A stretch of 64,000 nucleotides of DNA from Wukongibacter sp050859025 (GCF_050859025.1 NZ_CP138200.1:558001-622000); one strand, 5' to 3'. Positions 54,218 through 63,478 are shown, counted from the stretch's first letter. A program made the numbers and translations. Notes: generated from the sequence alone by a model not told the origin.

Positions 54218-54601
54218 ATGAACAAAGCAATGATAAGAATGAGAATGAGCATGCATGATGCACACTATGGTGGAAATTTAGTTGATGGTGCAAAAATGCT
54301 CCAATTATTCGGTGATGTTGCCACTGAACTACTAATAAGACAGGATGGTGACGAAGGATTATTTGCAGGCTATGAAAGTGTAGAATTCACTGCGCCTGTA
54401 TATGCGGGAGATTACATTGAAGCAGTAGGTGAAATTATCAAGCTAGGAAACTCTTCGAGAAAAATGGTATTTGAGGCAAGGAAGGTTATTGTTCCAAGGC
54501 CGGATATCAATGACTCAGCATGTGATGTATTAGAAGAGCCTATAGTAGTATGCAAAGCAGAGGGAACTTGTGTTGTGCCAAAGGATAAGCAAAGAAAATA
54601 G
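54218..54601 (+). CDS. kal: 3-aminobutyryl-CoA ammonia-lyase (Kal), hotdog fold
   Basis: 127 residues, single hotdog domain. In lysine fermentation it removes ammonia from L-3-aminobutyryl-CoA to give crotonyl-CoA. The sequence has the Kal pattern MSMHDAHYGGNLVDGAKMLQ, FGDVATELLIRQDGDEGLF and VEFTAPVYAGDYIEA. The gene for the preceding enzyme of the pathway, kce, follows it, which supports the call. GGGGGTATGAAGT precedes the ATG. The other lysine-pathway genes (kamA, kamDE, kdd) are not in the window. Confidence 0.88.
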   Translation: MNKAMIRMRMSMHDAHYGGNLVDGAKMLQLFGDVATELLIRQDGDEGLFAGYESVEFTAPVYAGDYIEAVGEIIKLGNSSRKMVFEARKVIVPRPDINDSACDVLEEPIVVCKAEGTCVVPKDKQRK

Positions 54602-54607
54602 AAAATA

Positions 54608-54685
54608 GTGCGAAGTGCGAGATGCGTAATGAAAATATGATTTAGTATTAAAAATGCTTCGTACTACGCATACCGCACTTGGCAC
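54608..54685. repeat. Inverted repeat between kal and kce
   Basis: GTGCGAAGTGCGAGATGCG on the left pairs with CGCATACCGCACTTGGCAC on the right over about 24 bases. It lies between the kal stop and the kce start, and may be a small repeat element or a processing hairpin that divides the transcript. Confidence 0.65.
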
Positions 54686-54707
54686 AAAACGTGAAAGGGT
54701 GTTAATA

Positions 54708-55523
54708 ATGCAAAAATTGATTATTACTGCTGCACTTACTGGGGCCGAGGTTACTAAGGAACAGCAGCCTAATTTACCTGTGACTCCTGATGAGATTGCT
54801 GAGGCCGCTTATGAATGCTATGAGGCAGGGGCTTCTATTGTACATGTACATGCTAGAGACAAGGAAGGGAATCCTACTCAGGATTTTGAAGTTTATAAAG
54901 AAATCAAAGAAAAGATAGAAGCAAAGTGTAATATAATAGTTCAGCCTTCAACTGGTGGAGCCGTATGGCATAGTGCGGAGGAAAGATTGCAGCCTGTTGA
55001 ACTTGCTCCTGAAATGGCCACCTTAAGCTGCGGAACCTGTAATTTTGGGCCAGATGTATTTATGAATTCTCAGGAATATATCGAGAAGTTTTCAAGGAGA
55101 ATGAAGGAGCTTGGAGTTAAGCCTGAAATAGAAGTTTTTGAAAGAGGCATGATTAATAATGCGCTTAGGCTAGTTAAAAAAGGTCTTGTCGACCCGCCAA
55201 TTCACTTTGACTTTGTTCTTGGTGTACCAGGAGCTTGCCCAGGAACCCATGAGGATTTAATGCATATGGTAAGAAGCATACCTGAAGGATCAACCTGGAC
55301 AGTTGCAGGTATTGGTAGAGCTGAGACGCCCCTTGCGGTTATGTCAATAATGCTTGGAGGTCATGTAAGAGTTGGCTTTGAAGATAACATATATTATTCA
55401 AAGGGAGTATTGGCTAAGTCAAATGCTCAGTTAGTGGAAAGAATAGTCAGAATTGCTAAGGAGCTAGAGAGAGAAGTAGCTACTCCTGATGAGGCAAGAG
55501 AAATATTAGGTATAAAGAAGTAA
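54708..55523 (+). CDS. kce: 3-keto-5-aminohexanoate cleavage enzyme (Kce)
   Basis: 271 residues, the family's usual length, from the ATG at 54708 after GAAAGGGTG; a longer in-frame start upstream runs through the inverted repeat and is rejected. A zinc-dependent TIM barrel of the BKACE family. It condenses 3-keto-5-aminohexanoate with acetyl-CoA to give acetoacetate and 3-aminobutyryl-CoA, the substrate of the Kal enzyme. Zinc ligands H46 and H48 are visible (IVHVHARDKEGNP), as is the late G-R-A-E-T-P / VGFEDNIYY region. The pairing with kal supports lysine fermentation rather than another BKACE role. Confidence 0.92.
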   Translation: MQKLIITAALTGAEVTKEQQPNLPVTPDEIAEAAYECYEAGASIVHVHARDKEGNPTQDFEVYKEIKEKIEAKCNIIVQPSTGGAVWHSAEERLQPVELAPEMATLSCGTCNFGPDVFMNSQEYIEKFSRRMKELGVKPEIEVFERGMINNALRLVKKGLVDPPIHFDFVLGVPGACPGTHEDLMHMVRSIPEGSTWTVAGIGRAETPLAVMSIMLGGHVRVGFEDNIYYSKGVLAKSNAQLVERIVRIAKELEREVATPDEAREILGIKK

Positions 55524-55725
55524 TAGATATGAATAATATATTATTAGGGCTATACTTTTGTTTATAGGTCTGATAATATAAGCTTAAAGGAAGATAATTG
55601 ACTCTGAGGTTTTCTTTGTTATAGCTCTAAAAAACTATTCTATAGATTTTAAGGGGCGTAAAAGGAGGACTTTCAGAGTCTATTCTATTAATGTTTCATA
55701 TAATTTTTAAGGAGGAGGGTTTTAC

Positions 55726-56370
55726 GTGAAGCTTTTTATTGATACTGCCAATATTGAGGAGATAAGAGAGATAAGTGAATGGGGAATTTTAGCTGGAGCT
55801 ACAACAAATCCATCACTTATAGCTAAGGAAGGAAGAGATTTAAAGGAAGTAATCAATGAGATAGTAAGCATAGTAGATGGTCCTATAAGTGCTGAGGTTG
55901 TGGCTGAGAATGCTGAGGATATGATTAAGGATGGAGAAGTCTTAGCTAAAATGCATGAAAATGTTGTTATTAAAATTCCAATGACTGAAGAGGGTTTAAA
56001 GGCTATAAAGGGTCTTAGCAAGAAAGGTATAAAAACAAATTGTACATTGATATTTTCAGCAAATCAGGCATTACTTGCTGCTAGAGCAGGTGCGACCTTT
56101 GTGAGCCCATTCGTAGGAAGAATGGATGATATAGGGAATGCAGGAGTTACACTTATTAATGAAGTCGCACAGGTTTTTGATATTCATGGTATAGATACTG
56201 AAATCATCGCAGCCAGTATAAGACATCCAATGCATGTAACAGAAGCAGCATTACAGGGATCACATATTGCTACGGTTCCCTATAAGGTATTTAAACAAAT
56301 GTTAAAGCATCCACTTACTGATATCGGTATAGAAAAGTTTAATAATGACTGGGAAAAGTTAAATAAGTAA
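55726..56370 (+). CDS. Transaldolase / fructose-6-phosphate aldolase family (TalC-like)
   Basis: 214 residues, short class of transaldolase. A GTG start follows AAGGAGGAGGG. Schiff-base lysine K83 (VVIKIP), with ATTNPSLIA near the start and the AASIRHPMHV region. The short enzymes either transfer the dihydroxyacetone unit in the pentose phosphate pathway or cleave fructose-6-phosphate; sequence alone does not decide. It stands before glpX, rho, rpmE and tdk, an order common in Clostridia, although a minus-strand gene now separates it from glpX. The preceding 200-base gap has a GACTCTGA/TCAGAGTC inverted repeat. Confidence 0.93.
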   Translation: MKLFIDTANIEEIREISEWGILAGATTNPSLIAKEGRDLKEVINEIVSIVDGPISAEVVAENAEDMIKDGEVLAKMHENVVIKIPMTEEGLKAIKGLSKKGIKTNCTLIFSANQALLAARAGATFVSPFVGRMDDIGNAGVTLINEVAQVFDIHGIDTEIIAASIRHPMHVTEAALQGSHIATVPYKVFKQMLKHPLTDIGIEKFNNDWEKLNK

Positions 56371-56371
56371 T

Positions 56372-56475
56372 TATTGATATGCAACATTAAGATTTAAAAT
56401 AAATTTTTGTATAAATAATGAAGGTTTCTACATTTTTCTATGAAAATTTATTTAATCTTGAATCCCTATAGTACG
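56372..56475 (+). repeat. Palindromic miniature repeat, tail part P5
   Basis: This stretch (TGCAACATTAAGATTTAAAA, AAGGTTTCTACATTTTTCTA, AAATTTATTTAATCTTGAA) is the minus-strand match of the tail of copy P1, without the palindromic core. Confidence 0.6.
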
Positions 56476-56519
56476 AATTACTTGGTGCTAATTATAATAC
56501 ATAAAGTAAATCATAATGA

Positions 56520-56555
56520 AAGGGTAGAACTTAAATCTACCCTTAAATTTTTGCT
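56520..56555. terminator. Bidirectional terminator between convergent genes
   Basis: AAGGGTAGA (56520-56528) pairs with TCTACCCTT (56536-56544), followed on the plus strand by AAATTTTTGCTTTTT. Confidence 0.8.
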
Positions 56556-56608
56556 TTTTATGTAATTTAAGACTCAATAAATAAACCAAACTTAGTTCAA
56601 TGTATTTT

Positions 56609-58378
56609 CTAATATTTTAAAGGAGTAATAGAATCCTTATCAAATTTACTTTCATAGGCAGTTCTATTGATCTTAAAATAACTCATATCAAGTTCTTTTG
56701 TAATATTTTGAACATCTATATAGCCGCTTCCCCAAGTAACATCTACAATAAACCATTTTCCATTGACTAACATTTCATTCCATATATGAGACTCCCCAGA
56801 GATTGTACCCTGAACTAATTTAGATGGTATATCCGATGCCCTAAGCAATGCAGCAAATAGATAAGATATTTCTTCAGTGTCTCCTTTTTTATCTATTAAT
56901 ACATCCTTAGCACTTCTTGATGGAGTATCAGTGGTCTTTGTATCATAATCAATATTTTCGAAAATCCATTTATAAATAGCTTCGGCTTTTTCATTTTCAG
57001 CAAGGTACTCCTTATCTATATCCTTTGTTATTTCCCTAGCTAGGGCAACAATATCTTGGTCGTCCTTTTCCACAAGCATACTTGGAACAAGGTATGAGAT
57101 GTCTTGATTAGTCATATTAAGTACACTAAACTGCATTATTTTTTGTGTAGGACTATCTTGTGACTCGGGAGTCTGAATAGTTATATTATGTTTTCCTAAT
57201 CCAAATGGAGTATATAATTTTCCGTTAAACTCTTTGTTTGAAATAGGTATTTTATATTCAGAAACTTTACCTTCCCTTGAAACCAAGGCTATTACATATT
57301 CTAAATTAGTATTATCGCCAATCCTACCGGCGAATGTAAATTCATTTTCAACTTCCATGTTTGAGTAAGTTTCTGAGCTTAAATTTATGCCATAGTCAAA
57401 AAAGGCTTTGTATTCAATATAATGTTCATTTTCAAAGTTGAATGTTACACCGCTAATTTCTATAGTATTAACTATATTTGATATTATATTTAATAGTTGA
57501 TTATTGTTTGATTCTGAATAATAAGTAAATGTTATTTTATAGCCATAGTCAGAAGAAGTAAAGTAATATATAACTTGATTGATTTCAGGTGTTATAGAAG
57601 AATTTTTTAAATATACTACATTTAGGTCAATATTATTAATGTTAATTTTATCGCTACCTGTAAATACAACCTTGTCTTTATAATCATCTAAAATAGAAGC
57701 TTTACTTTCTTCTGTGAATTCATCTAATGTCTTATCATTTTTTAAAGGTACGATGTCAACAGACATCTGAATGTTATCTTGTTCATCCTTATAGCTGAAT
57801 TTGTTGGAATTTTCACTTTTATCCCAAAACTCTGGTATCATGATTTTGAGACCAAGACCTTTTTCGAAAAATATAGGCTTGTAAGACAAATCTTCTATCA
57901 ATTTTGTTCCATGAAACTCTTCAACGTCATAGCTTAATAAAACTATCTTGTTTTCAGCGTCCCAATCAACCTTTATCCCAAAGCTCTCTGCTATAAATCT
58001 TATCGGAACTAAGGTTCTGCTATCCCTTATAATTGCAGGAGAATCCAATGGTTGACTTATTCCGTTTCTATAGGCAACCTCATCACCGATTGTAAGTTTG
58101 ATAAACATATCTGAAATACCCTTATATTTCCTATAGCCTGTAACTGTTTTTGTTTTATCATGCCAATTAACTTGTGCACCAAGTTGCTCAAAAATTGCCC
58201 TCATAGGAACCATAGTCCTATCATTTACAATTATAGGGTCTGTATCAAATGGTAAGGTATTACCATTTAATTCGACAGTTATTGGTTTTACATTTGCATT
58301 ATTAGCGTATACGTTTACATTGGCGAAACTAAAGAAAACAAGAAATGATATCAATAGTAATATTTTCCTTTTCACCAT
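56609..58378 (-). CDS. Secreted protein with copper-amine-oxidase-N domain and cysteine-less transglutaminase-like domain
   Basis: AGGAGGTGCT precedes the minus-strand ATG. Residues 1-25 are a signal peptide. Residues about 33-153 hold a copper-amine-oxidase N-type domain, two repeats (NDRTMVPMRAIFEQLGAQVN; DSRTLVPIRFIAESFGIKVD), a stalk domain common on clostridial surface proteins. A long middle region (155-470) has no clear family. Residues about 490-575 match the transglutaminase-like fold with the conserved H (ESHIWNEM) and D (DVTW), but the nucleophile position, normally G-x-C-x-x-Y, reads KKGDTEEISYLF: the cysteine is missing. The domain is probably non-catalytic and binds peptides or sugars. 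It is a single gene on the strand opposite to its neighbours. Confidence 0.85.
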   Translation of the reverse strand: MVKRKILLLISFLVFFSFANVNVYANNANVKPITVELNGNTLPFDTDPIIVNDRTMVPMRAIFEQLGAQVNWHDKTKTVTGYRKYKGISDMFIKLTIGDEVAYRNGISQPLDSPAIIRDSRTLVPIRFIAESFGIKVDWDAENKIVLLSYDVEEFHGTKLIEDLSYKPIFFEKGLGLKIMIPEFWDKSENSNKFSYKDEQDNIQMSVDIVPLKNDKTLDEFTEESKASILDDYKDKVVFTGSDKININNIDLNVVYLKNSSITPEINQVIYYFTSSDYGYKITFTYYSESNNNQLLNIISNIVNTIEISGVTFNFENEHYIEYKAFFDYGINLSSETYSNMEVENEFTFAGRIGDNTNLEYVIALVSREGKVSEYKIPISNKEFNGKLYTPFGLGKHNITIQTPESQDSPTQKIMQFSVLNMTNQDISYLVPSMLVEKDDQDIVALAREITKDIDKEYLAENEKAEAIYKWIFENIDYDTKTTDTPSRSAKDVLIDKKGDTEEISYLFAALLRASDIPSKLVQGTISGESHIWNEMLVNGKWFIVDVTWGSGYIDVQNITKELDMSYFKINRTAYESKFDKDSITPLKY

Positions 58379-59080
58379 AGCACCTCCTCAATTTTTTCCC
58401 CATTAAAATTGTTAAATATAAGTCTTATTAGTAAATATAATTATGTACTACAAAATAGATACTTTTGTCCTATATTGACTCTATACTAAATATATCATAA
58501 CTAGTTCATAATATACCCCTTTGGAAAAATATTTAAAATAAATGTATAATAGGTGTAATAAAACTGTAATAATTAAATATAAGGATAAATATAAGGAAAA
58601 AATTTAATTTGTATATGTTGTAATCACAAAGTATTAATATCGTTGAAAATGAAAGAGAAGATATATTTAAGCATTTATAATATCCTATAGTCAAGGAAAT
58701 GAATTAGAAAAAGAAATTTTAAAATGTCATTAGAATGTAAAGAGTATTAAGAAAAATTAAACAAAGAGGGCTTATGTCGATATTACTTTTGAATTGTGTT
58801 ATAATGGTTAATGATACAAAAGCTAAACCTTTCTAAGTTCAAAATAAAATTTATTTATCTGTATAAATTCTATATTTTCCCTATACATTTAGAAAAAATT
58901 TGATATTATGTATATGTAATAGTATAAAAGCTATAAAAAACGCTTTTTAATTACAAATATTGATTTGGTAATATATGGGAAATATGATATAGTACTTGTA
59001 TTAGGTTATTATACTATATTAAGCCTGTATTAAACCTTTAGGTTGATAGAATTAAATAATTATATTGAGGGGGCTGACTT
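58379..59080. other. Long AT-rich divergent intergenic region
   Basis: About 700 bases with no convincing gene on either strand, between divergent genes, so it must carry promoters for both. TATAAT occurs at 58800-58805, without a good -35 box. No riboswitch or repeat was recognised. Confidence 0.5.
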
Positions 59081-60049
59081 ATGGATAGAAATATTGCGAT
59101 TAATCTTGTCAGAGTAACGGAAGCGGCTGCGCTAGGAAGTGCAAAATACATGGGGCGTGGAGACAAGAACATAGCCGACCAGGGTGCAGTAGACAATATG
59201 AGAAGAATGTTTGATACTATGGATATTAATGGAATTGTTGTTATTGGTGAAGGTGAGCTTGATGAAGCACCTATGCTGTATATAGGGGAAAAAATTGGCT
59301 CTTGTAGACCGGACTCACCAGAGGTTGATATAGCTGTTGATCCTCTAGATGGAACTAATTGCGTTGCTAAAGGTATTGAAAACGCAATATCTGTTATAGC
59401 TATGGCTCCGAGGGGATGTCTTTTAGAAGCTCCAGATACATATATGTACAAACTTGCTGTTGGACCAAAGGCTAAGGGTTCTATAGATTTAAATGCATCC
59501 GTTAAGGAAAACATGTTAAGTGTTGCGAAGGCTCTTAATAAGGATATAACAGACCTTACTGTTACAATGCTTGATAGGGAAAGGCATAATGATATAATTA
59601 GAGATTGTAGAGAACTTGGATGTAGAATAAAATTATTTAGTGATGGTGATGTTGCTGCTGCAATTGCTACTTGTTTTGAACACACAGGTATAGATGTGTT
59701 AATAGGTAAGGGAGGAGCCCCGGAAGGTGTAATAGCCGCTGCTGCAATAAAGTGCTTAGGTGGGGAGATGCAGGGTAAGCTTACTCCTATGAGTGATGAG
59801 GAATTAGAAAGATGTAAAAGTATGGGATCTGAAATAGATAAAGTCTTTCTTTTGGATGATTTAGTTAAGGGAGACGAAGCATATTTTGCCGCAACCGGTG
59901 TTTCTGATGGAGATTTATTAAGAGGTGTTAGATATCTACCTCACAATAAAACAATGACCCATTCGGTTGTAATGAGATCAAAAACTGGAACGATTAGATT
60001 TATTGAAGCTATTCATAATATGGAAAAGAAACCAGTATATGCGAAATAA
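59081..60049 (+). CDS. glpX: Fructose-1,6-bisphosphatase class II (GlpX)
   Basis: 322 residues, normal length. It removes the 1-phosphate of fructose-1,6-bisphosphate in gluconeogenesis. Metal and substrate motifs GEGELDEAPMLYIGE and DPLDGTN are visible, and IGKGGAPEGVIAAAAIKCLGG is the late phosphate-binding loop. GAGGGGG precedes the ATG. Together with the transaldolase it supplies sugar phosphates; rho follows after 131 bases. Confidence 0.97.
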   Translation: MDRNIAINLVRVTEAAALGSAKYMGRGDKNIADQGAVDNMRRMFDTMDINGIVVIGEGELDEAPMLYIGEKIGSCRPDSPEVDIAVDPLDGTNCVAKGIENAISVIAMAPRGCLLEAPDTYMYKLAVGPKAKGSIDLNASVKENMLSVAKALNKDITDLTVTMLDRERHNDIIRDCRELGCRIKLFSDGDVAAAIATCFEHTGIDVLIGKGGAPEGVIAAAAIKCLGGEMQGKLTPMSDEELERCKSMGSEIDKVFLLDDLVKGDEAYFAATGVSDGDLLRGVRYLPHNKTMTHSVVMRSKTGTIRFIEAIHNMEKKPVYAK

Positions 60050-60057
60050 ATAAGGCA

Positions 60058-60155
60058 CTAGCGGCTAGCCCTAACTACTAAAAAACTTAGTATAAGCCTT
60101 TAGGATTACTAAGAAGTAAGATTTTTAGAGCTAGAGGCTATCGGCTAGTAGCTAG
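60058..60155. repeat. Imperfect inverted repeat between glpX and rho
   Basis: CTAGCGGCTAGCC...CTACTAAAAA pairs loosely with TTTTTAGAGCTAG...GGCTAGTAGCTAG. It may be a small repeat element; no T run follows that would make it a terminator. Confidence 0.5.
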
Positions 60156-60180
60156 AACCTATTATTACGGAGGTGCAAAC

Positions 60181-61599
60181 TTGGATTTAGTACATTTGGA
60201 AAATAAAAAAATATCAGAGCTTAGAGAAATAGCTAAGGGTTTAAATATAAAAGGATATTCAAAATATAAGAAGAATGAACTCATTAGTGTGATTTTAGAA
60301 AATTCTGGCACTGATAAAGAAGATACAATAAAGACAGGAGAGACGGATGCTAAACCTAGCATTCCAAAGGAAAAGCTGTCGAATAGGACAAATAATGAAA
60401 TAAAAAATAATAAGAAAATAAATGAAAATGTTTCAAGGCAAAAACTGCCTGAAAAGATAAATGATGAGATTAAGAGAAATAACGAAGCAGATGTAGTAGA
60501 AGGTGTTCTTGAAATAATGCCCGATGGTGGATTTGGATTCTTAAGATTTCATAACTTTCTATCAAGTGAATTAGACGTTTATGTCTCCCCTTCTCAAATC
60601 AGGAAGTTCAATTTAAAAACAGGTGACAAGATTTCTGGTATTACAAGACCGGCTAAAAGTGGTGAAAAGTTTAGAGCTCTTCTATATGTTCAAAAAGTAA
60701 ATGGCGATTCTCCTGAAACTGCTGCAAGAAGACCTAATTTTGAGAATCTTACTCCTATTTATCCCAATGAAAGATTAACTTTAGAAGCTAATTCATCAGA
60801 TTTATCCATGAGACTCATAGACTTTATTGCCCCGATCGGAAAAGGGCAGAGAGGTCTTATTGTTGCACCACCTAAGGCAGGTAAGACTATATTACTTCAG
60901 AAAATAGCTAAAAGCATATCTTTGAATTATCCAGAGGTAGAAATAATAGTACTATTAATAGATGAGAGACCAGAGGAAGTTACGGATATGAAACGATCAA
61001 TTGATGCAGATGTAATATATTCAACCTTTGATGAGCTTCCTAACCATCATATAAAGGTAGCTGAGATGGTGCTTAACAGAGCTCAAAGGCTTGTGGAACA
61101 GAAAAAGGATGTTGTTATTCTATTAGATAGTATTACGAGATTAGCTAGAGCATATAACCTTACTATACCTGCTACAGGAAGAACATTATCTGGAGGTCTA
61201 GATCCAGCAGCTCTTCATAAGCCAAAGAGGTTCTTTGGAGCAGCTAGAAATATCGAAGAAGGTGGAAGTTTAACAATTCTTGCTACCGCATTAGTTGAGA
61301 CTGGAAGTAGAATGGATGATGTTATTTTTGAAGAATTCAAAGGAACAGGTAATATGGAGCTTCACTTAGATAGAAAACTATCTGAGAAAAGAATTTTTCC
61401 AGCTGTGGATATCAAAAAATCTGGTACTAGAAGGGAAGAATTACTTCTTACACAAAAAGAAATGGAAACTATATGGAACATAAGAAGAGCTATGAGTAAT
61501 AATCCAACCTATGAGGTTACAGAAGCAATAATAAACCAACTTATAGCTACTAAAAACAACATAGAGTTTGTTGAAATGATGAGAAAAAAAATTCTATAG
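60181..61599 (+). CDS. rho: Transcription termination factor Rho
   Basis: 472 residues. A TTG start follows ACGGAGGTG. The N-terminal SAP-like Rho_N domain (1-45) is followed by a charged linker (50-105), the cold-shock-like RNA-binding domain (GVLEIMPDGGFGFLR) and the RecA-type ATPase with Walker A at about 230-236 (PPKAGKT; lysine 235), Walker B (VVILLDSITRLARAYN) and the R-loop (GSRMDDVIFEEFKGTGNMEL). The hexamer moves along RNA and releases transcripts. Upstream in-frame codons are not better starts. Confidence 0.97.
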   Translation: MDLVHLENKKISELREIAKGLNIKGYSKYKKNELISVILENSGTDKEDTIKTGETDAKPSIPKEKLSNRTNNEIKNNKKINENVSRQKLPEKINDEIKRNNEADVVEGVLEIMPDGGFGFLRFHNFLSSELDVYVSPSQIRKFNLKTGDKISGITRPAKSGEKFRALLYVQKVNGDSPETAARRPNFENLTPIYPNERLTLEANSSDLSMRLIDFIAPIGKGQRGLIVAPPKAGKTILLQKIAKSISLNYPEVEIIVLLIDERPEEVTDMKRSIDADVIYSTFDELPNHHIKVAEMVLNRAQRLVEQKKDVVILLDSITRLARAYNLTIPATGRTLSGGLDPAALHKPKRFFGAARNIEEGGSLTILATALVETGSRMDDVIFEEFKGTGNMELHLDRKLSEKRIFPAVDIKKSGTRREELLLTQKEMETIWNIRRAMSNNPTYEVTEAIINQLIATKNNIEFVEMMRKKIL

Positions 61600-61607
61600 A
61601 TTGAATA

Positions 61608-61713
61608 TATAGGGTTCAAATAGTAGAACTTAATTTATACGTATCGAAATATCCGATGCATCTTAGGATTTTTGATGTGCACTAAGTTAAAGCTTCTACC
61701 ATAATCTCTATAT
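61608..61713 (+). repeat. Palindromic miniature repeat, copy P3
   Basis: TATAGGGTTCAAATAGTAG and TCTACCATAATCTCTATA form the ends. The left half (AGTAGAACTTAATTTATAC) matches the left half of P4 and the minus strand of P1; the middle differs (CCGATGCATC), as in P2. It occupies the space after rho. Confidence 0.75.
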
Positions 61714-61876
61714 GAAGCAAAATATTCCATAAAAAAATAAGTTGAAGTATATCTTGAATATTGAAATTGTATGTGATAAAATATAGAGGTTGACGAGATA
61801 ATACATTTAGTTTTGACATATTACGTATCTTTTATTTGTACTTGGGATTGGCAAAGTGGCGTAGACATCTTTGACC

Positions 61877-61905
61877 TTGACAATCGTACAGAATATTATT
61901 AATAT
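61877..61905 (+). promoter_or_regulatory. Promoter of rpmE
   Basis: TTGACA (61877-61882), 17-base spacer, TAATAT (61900-61905), 35 bases before the rpmE start. Confidence 0.65.
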
Positions 61906-61939
61906 ATAGAGAGAAAATGTAATGAAAGAGGTGAAACGC

Positions 61940-62140
61940 ATGAAAACTGGAATCCATCCAAAATACGACAAGTGTACAGTGAAATGTGCTTGTGGCAATA
62001 CATTCGAAACTAAGTCAGTTAAGGAAGAAATTAGATTAGAAATTTGTTCAGAATGTCATCCATTCTATACAGGAAATCAAAAAACTGTAGAACGTGGTGG
62101 TAGAGCAGAGAAATTCAAGAAAAAATATGGTATGAAATAA
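61940..62140 (+). CDS. rpmE: 50S ribosomal protein L31, zinc-binding type
   Basis: 66 residues from the ATG at 61940 after GAGGTG; a longer in-frame ATG at 61922 covers that site. The four-cysteine type is visible (CTVKCACGN and EICSECHPFYTGNQK), so it binds zinc. It has its own promoter and terminator. Confidence 0.96.
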   Translation: MKTGIHPKYDKCTVKCACGNTFETKSVKEEIRLEICSECHPFYTGNQKTVERGGRAEKFKKKYGMK

Positions 62141-62162
62141 TAGAATTTCCAAAAGAGCTTCG

Positions 62163-62195
62163 AGGTTAGAGATGAATTTCTCTAACCTTGTTTTA
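62163..62195 (+). terminator. Terminator after rpmE
   Basis: AGGTTAGAGA (62163-62172) pairs with TCTCTAACCT (62179-62188), followed by TGTTTTAT. The following 350 bases to tdk are AT-rich and hold no gene. Confidence 0.8.
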
Positions 62196-62448
62196 TAATA
62201 CATAGGAAATTATAAATCTCACCCCTTGTGTTATTTGTATTGCTATGAAGGATTCTGATATTTTCTTTTTATTTATGCAATAAACTTGTTTTTCATATAT
62301 ATTTTAAGGTGAAAACAGATTCATTAAAATTACTCAGATAAAATATAAGAATCCCTAGGTGTTTAAAAGTTTAAAGGTTTAGCTTACTAGTAGGAGGAAT
62401 AAGCCTCTTAAAATTGTAGACCAATATAGTTTTCGTTATATGTGTCAA

Positions 62449-62490
62449 CAAAGTCTGACTTATAAATCTTTATAAAAGACTTTGTTTTAT
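62449..62490 (+). terminator. Hairpin before tdk
   Basis: AAAGTCT (62450-62456) pairs with AGACTTT (62477-62483), with inner TTATAAA/TTTATAA arms, then GTTTTATT. It lies 53 bases before tdk, so it could attenuate tdk or end upstream transcription. Confidence 0.55.
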
Positions 62491-62542
62491 TATGAAAAAC
62501 TGGTAATAGGTATCATGTAAAAAAAAGGGAGGACAAAAGAAG

Positions 62543-63121
62543 ATGTATGGACCAAATCACCACGGATGGATAGAGGTTGTAGTAGGACCTATGTATAGTG
62601 GAAAGAGTGAAGAGCTTATAAGAAGATTGAGAAGGGCTCAAATAGCAAAGCAGAAAGCAGTTGTTTTTAAACATACTATAGATGATAGATATTGCAAAAA
62701 ACATGTTGTTTCCCATAATGGTTCTAAAATTAATGCTATACATATATCTAATGCAAAGATGATTTATGATTACATAGACGAAGATACTGAAGTGGTCGGA
62801 GTGGATGAAGTACAATTTTTTGATGACTCGGTTATTGATGTAATAAAGGATTTAGCAAATAAAGGAATGAGAGTGATAGCAGCTGGCTTAGATATGGACT
62901 TTCGTGGAGAGCCCTTTGGTCCTACACCAAGTTTAATGGCTATTGCTGAATTTGTAGATAAACTAAGCGCGATATGTATGAAATGCGGCCATCCTGCCCA
63001 TAGAACCCAAAGGTTGATAAACGGAAATCCTGCAAAGTATTCTGATCCGATAGTTCTAGTAGGAGCAACTGAAAGCTATGAGGCTAGATGTAGATTACAT
63101 CATGAAGTGCCTAGAGATTGA
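62543..63121 (+). CDS. tdk: Thymidine kinase (class II)
   Basis: 192 residues, normal for this type. It phosphorylates thymidine with ATP in pyrimidine salvage. P-loop GPMYSGKSEEL at about 14-24, the Walker B-like VGVDEVQFF, and the zinc lasso (CMKCGHPAHRTQR and a later ARCRLHH, where one of the usual C positions reads as H). AAGGGAGG precedes the ATG. Confidence 0.96.
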   Translation: MYGPNHHGWIEVVVGPMYSGKSEELIRRLRRAQIAKQKAVVFKHTIDDRYCKKHVVSHNGSKINAIHISNAKMIYDYIDEDTEVVGVDEVQFFDDSVIDVIKDLANKGMRVIAAGLDMDFRGEPFGPTPSLMAIAEFVDKLSAICMKCGHPAHRTQRLINGNPAKYSDPIVLVGATESYEARCRLHHEVPRD

Positions 63122-63210
63122 TTTACATATGATGTAAATATGCTATAATATAGTAATGCTACTTTAAGAGTCAATTATAGATAAAGAACACTAGTATTTA
63201 AAGTAAATTG

Positions 63211-63372
63211 AATGCTTCTACATTCTTTATTTGAAATTTATTAAACCTTAAGTTCGCTTATCTCTATAGAGTTCAAATAGTAGAACTCAATTTATACATG
63301 TACAAATACTCAGTATTTCTGGGAGTTTTGGACATGTATAAATTAAAGTCTCTACCTGAATCCTTATATATA
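63211..63372 (+). repeat. Palindromic miniature repeat, copy P4
   Basis: The core (63264-63370) begins CTATAGAGTTCAAATAGTAG and has arms TTATACATGTACAAATAC / GGACATGTATAAATTAA. The tail upstream (GCTTCTACATTCTTTA) and core match the minus strand of P1. It fills most of the 357-base gap between tdk and yqhQ. Confidence 0.8.
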
Positions 63373-63478
63373 AAAGTATTTGTTATTTCAGTAAAAGTTA
63401 TTTTAACTTTTAGGGTAATATAATTATAGAGTTTTAAGTGATTTATGTATAGTTAGATATTTGAAAGTTGGTGAAATA

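Noticed and set aside
54654..54707. Longer N-terminus for Kce
   Set aside because: The upstream frame runs through an inverted repeat and gives residues unlike the family; the ATG at 54708 gives the usual start and places zinc ligands at 46 and 48.
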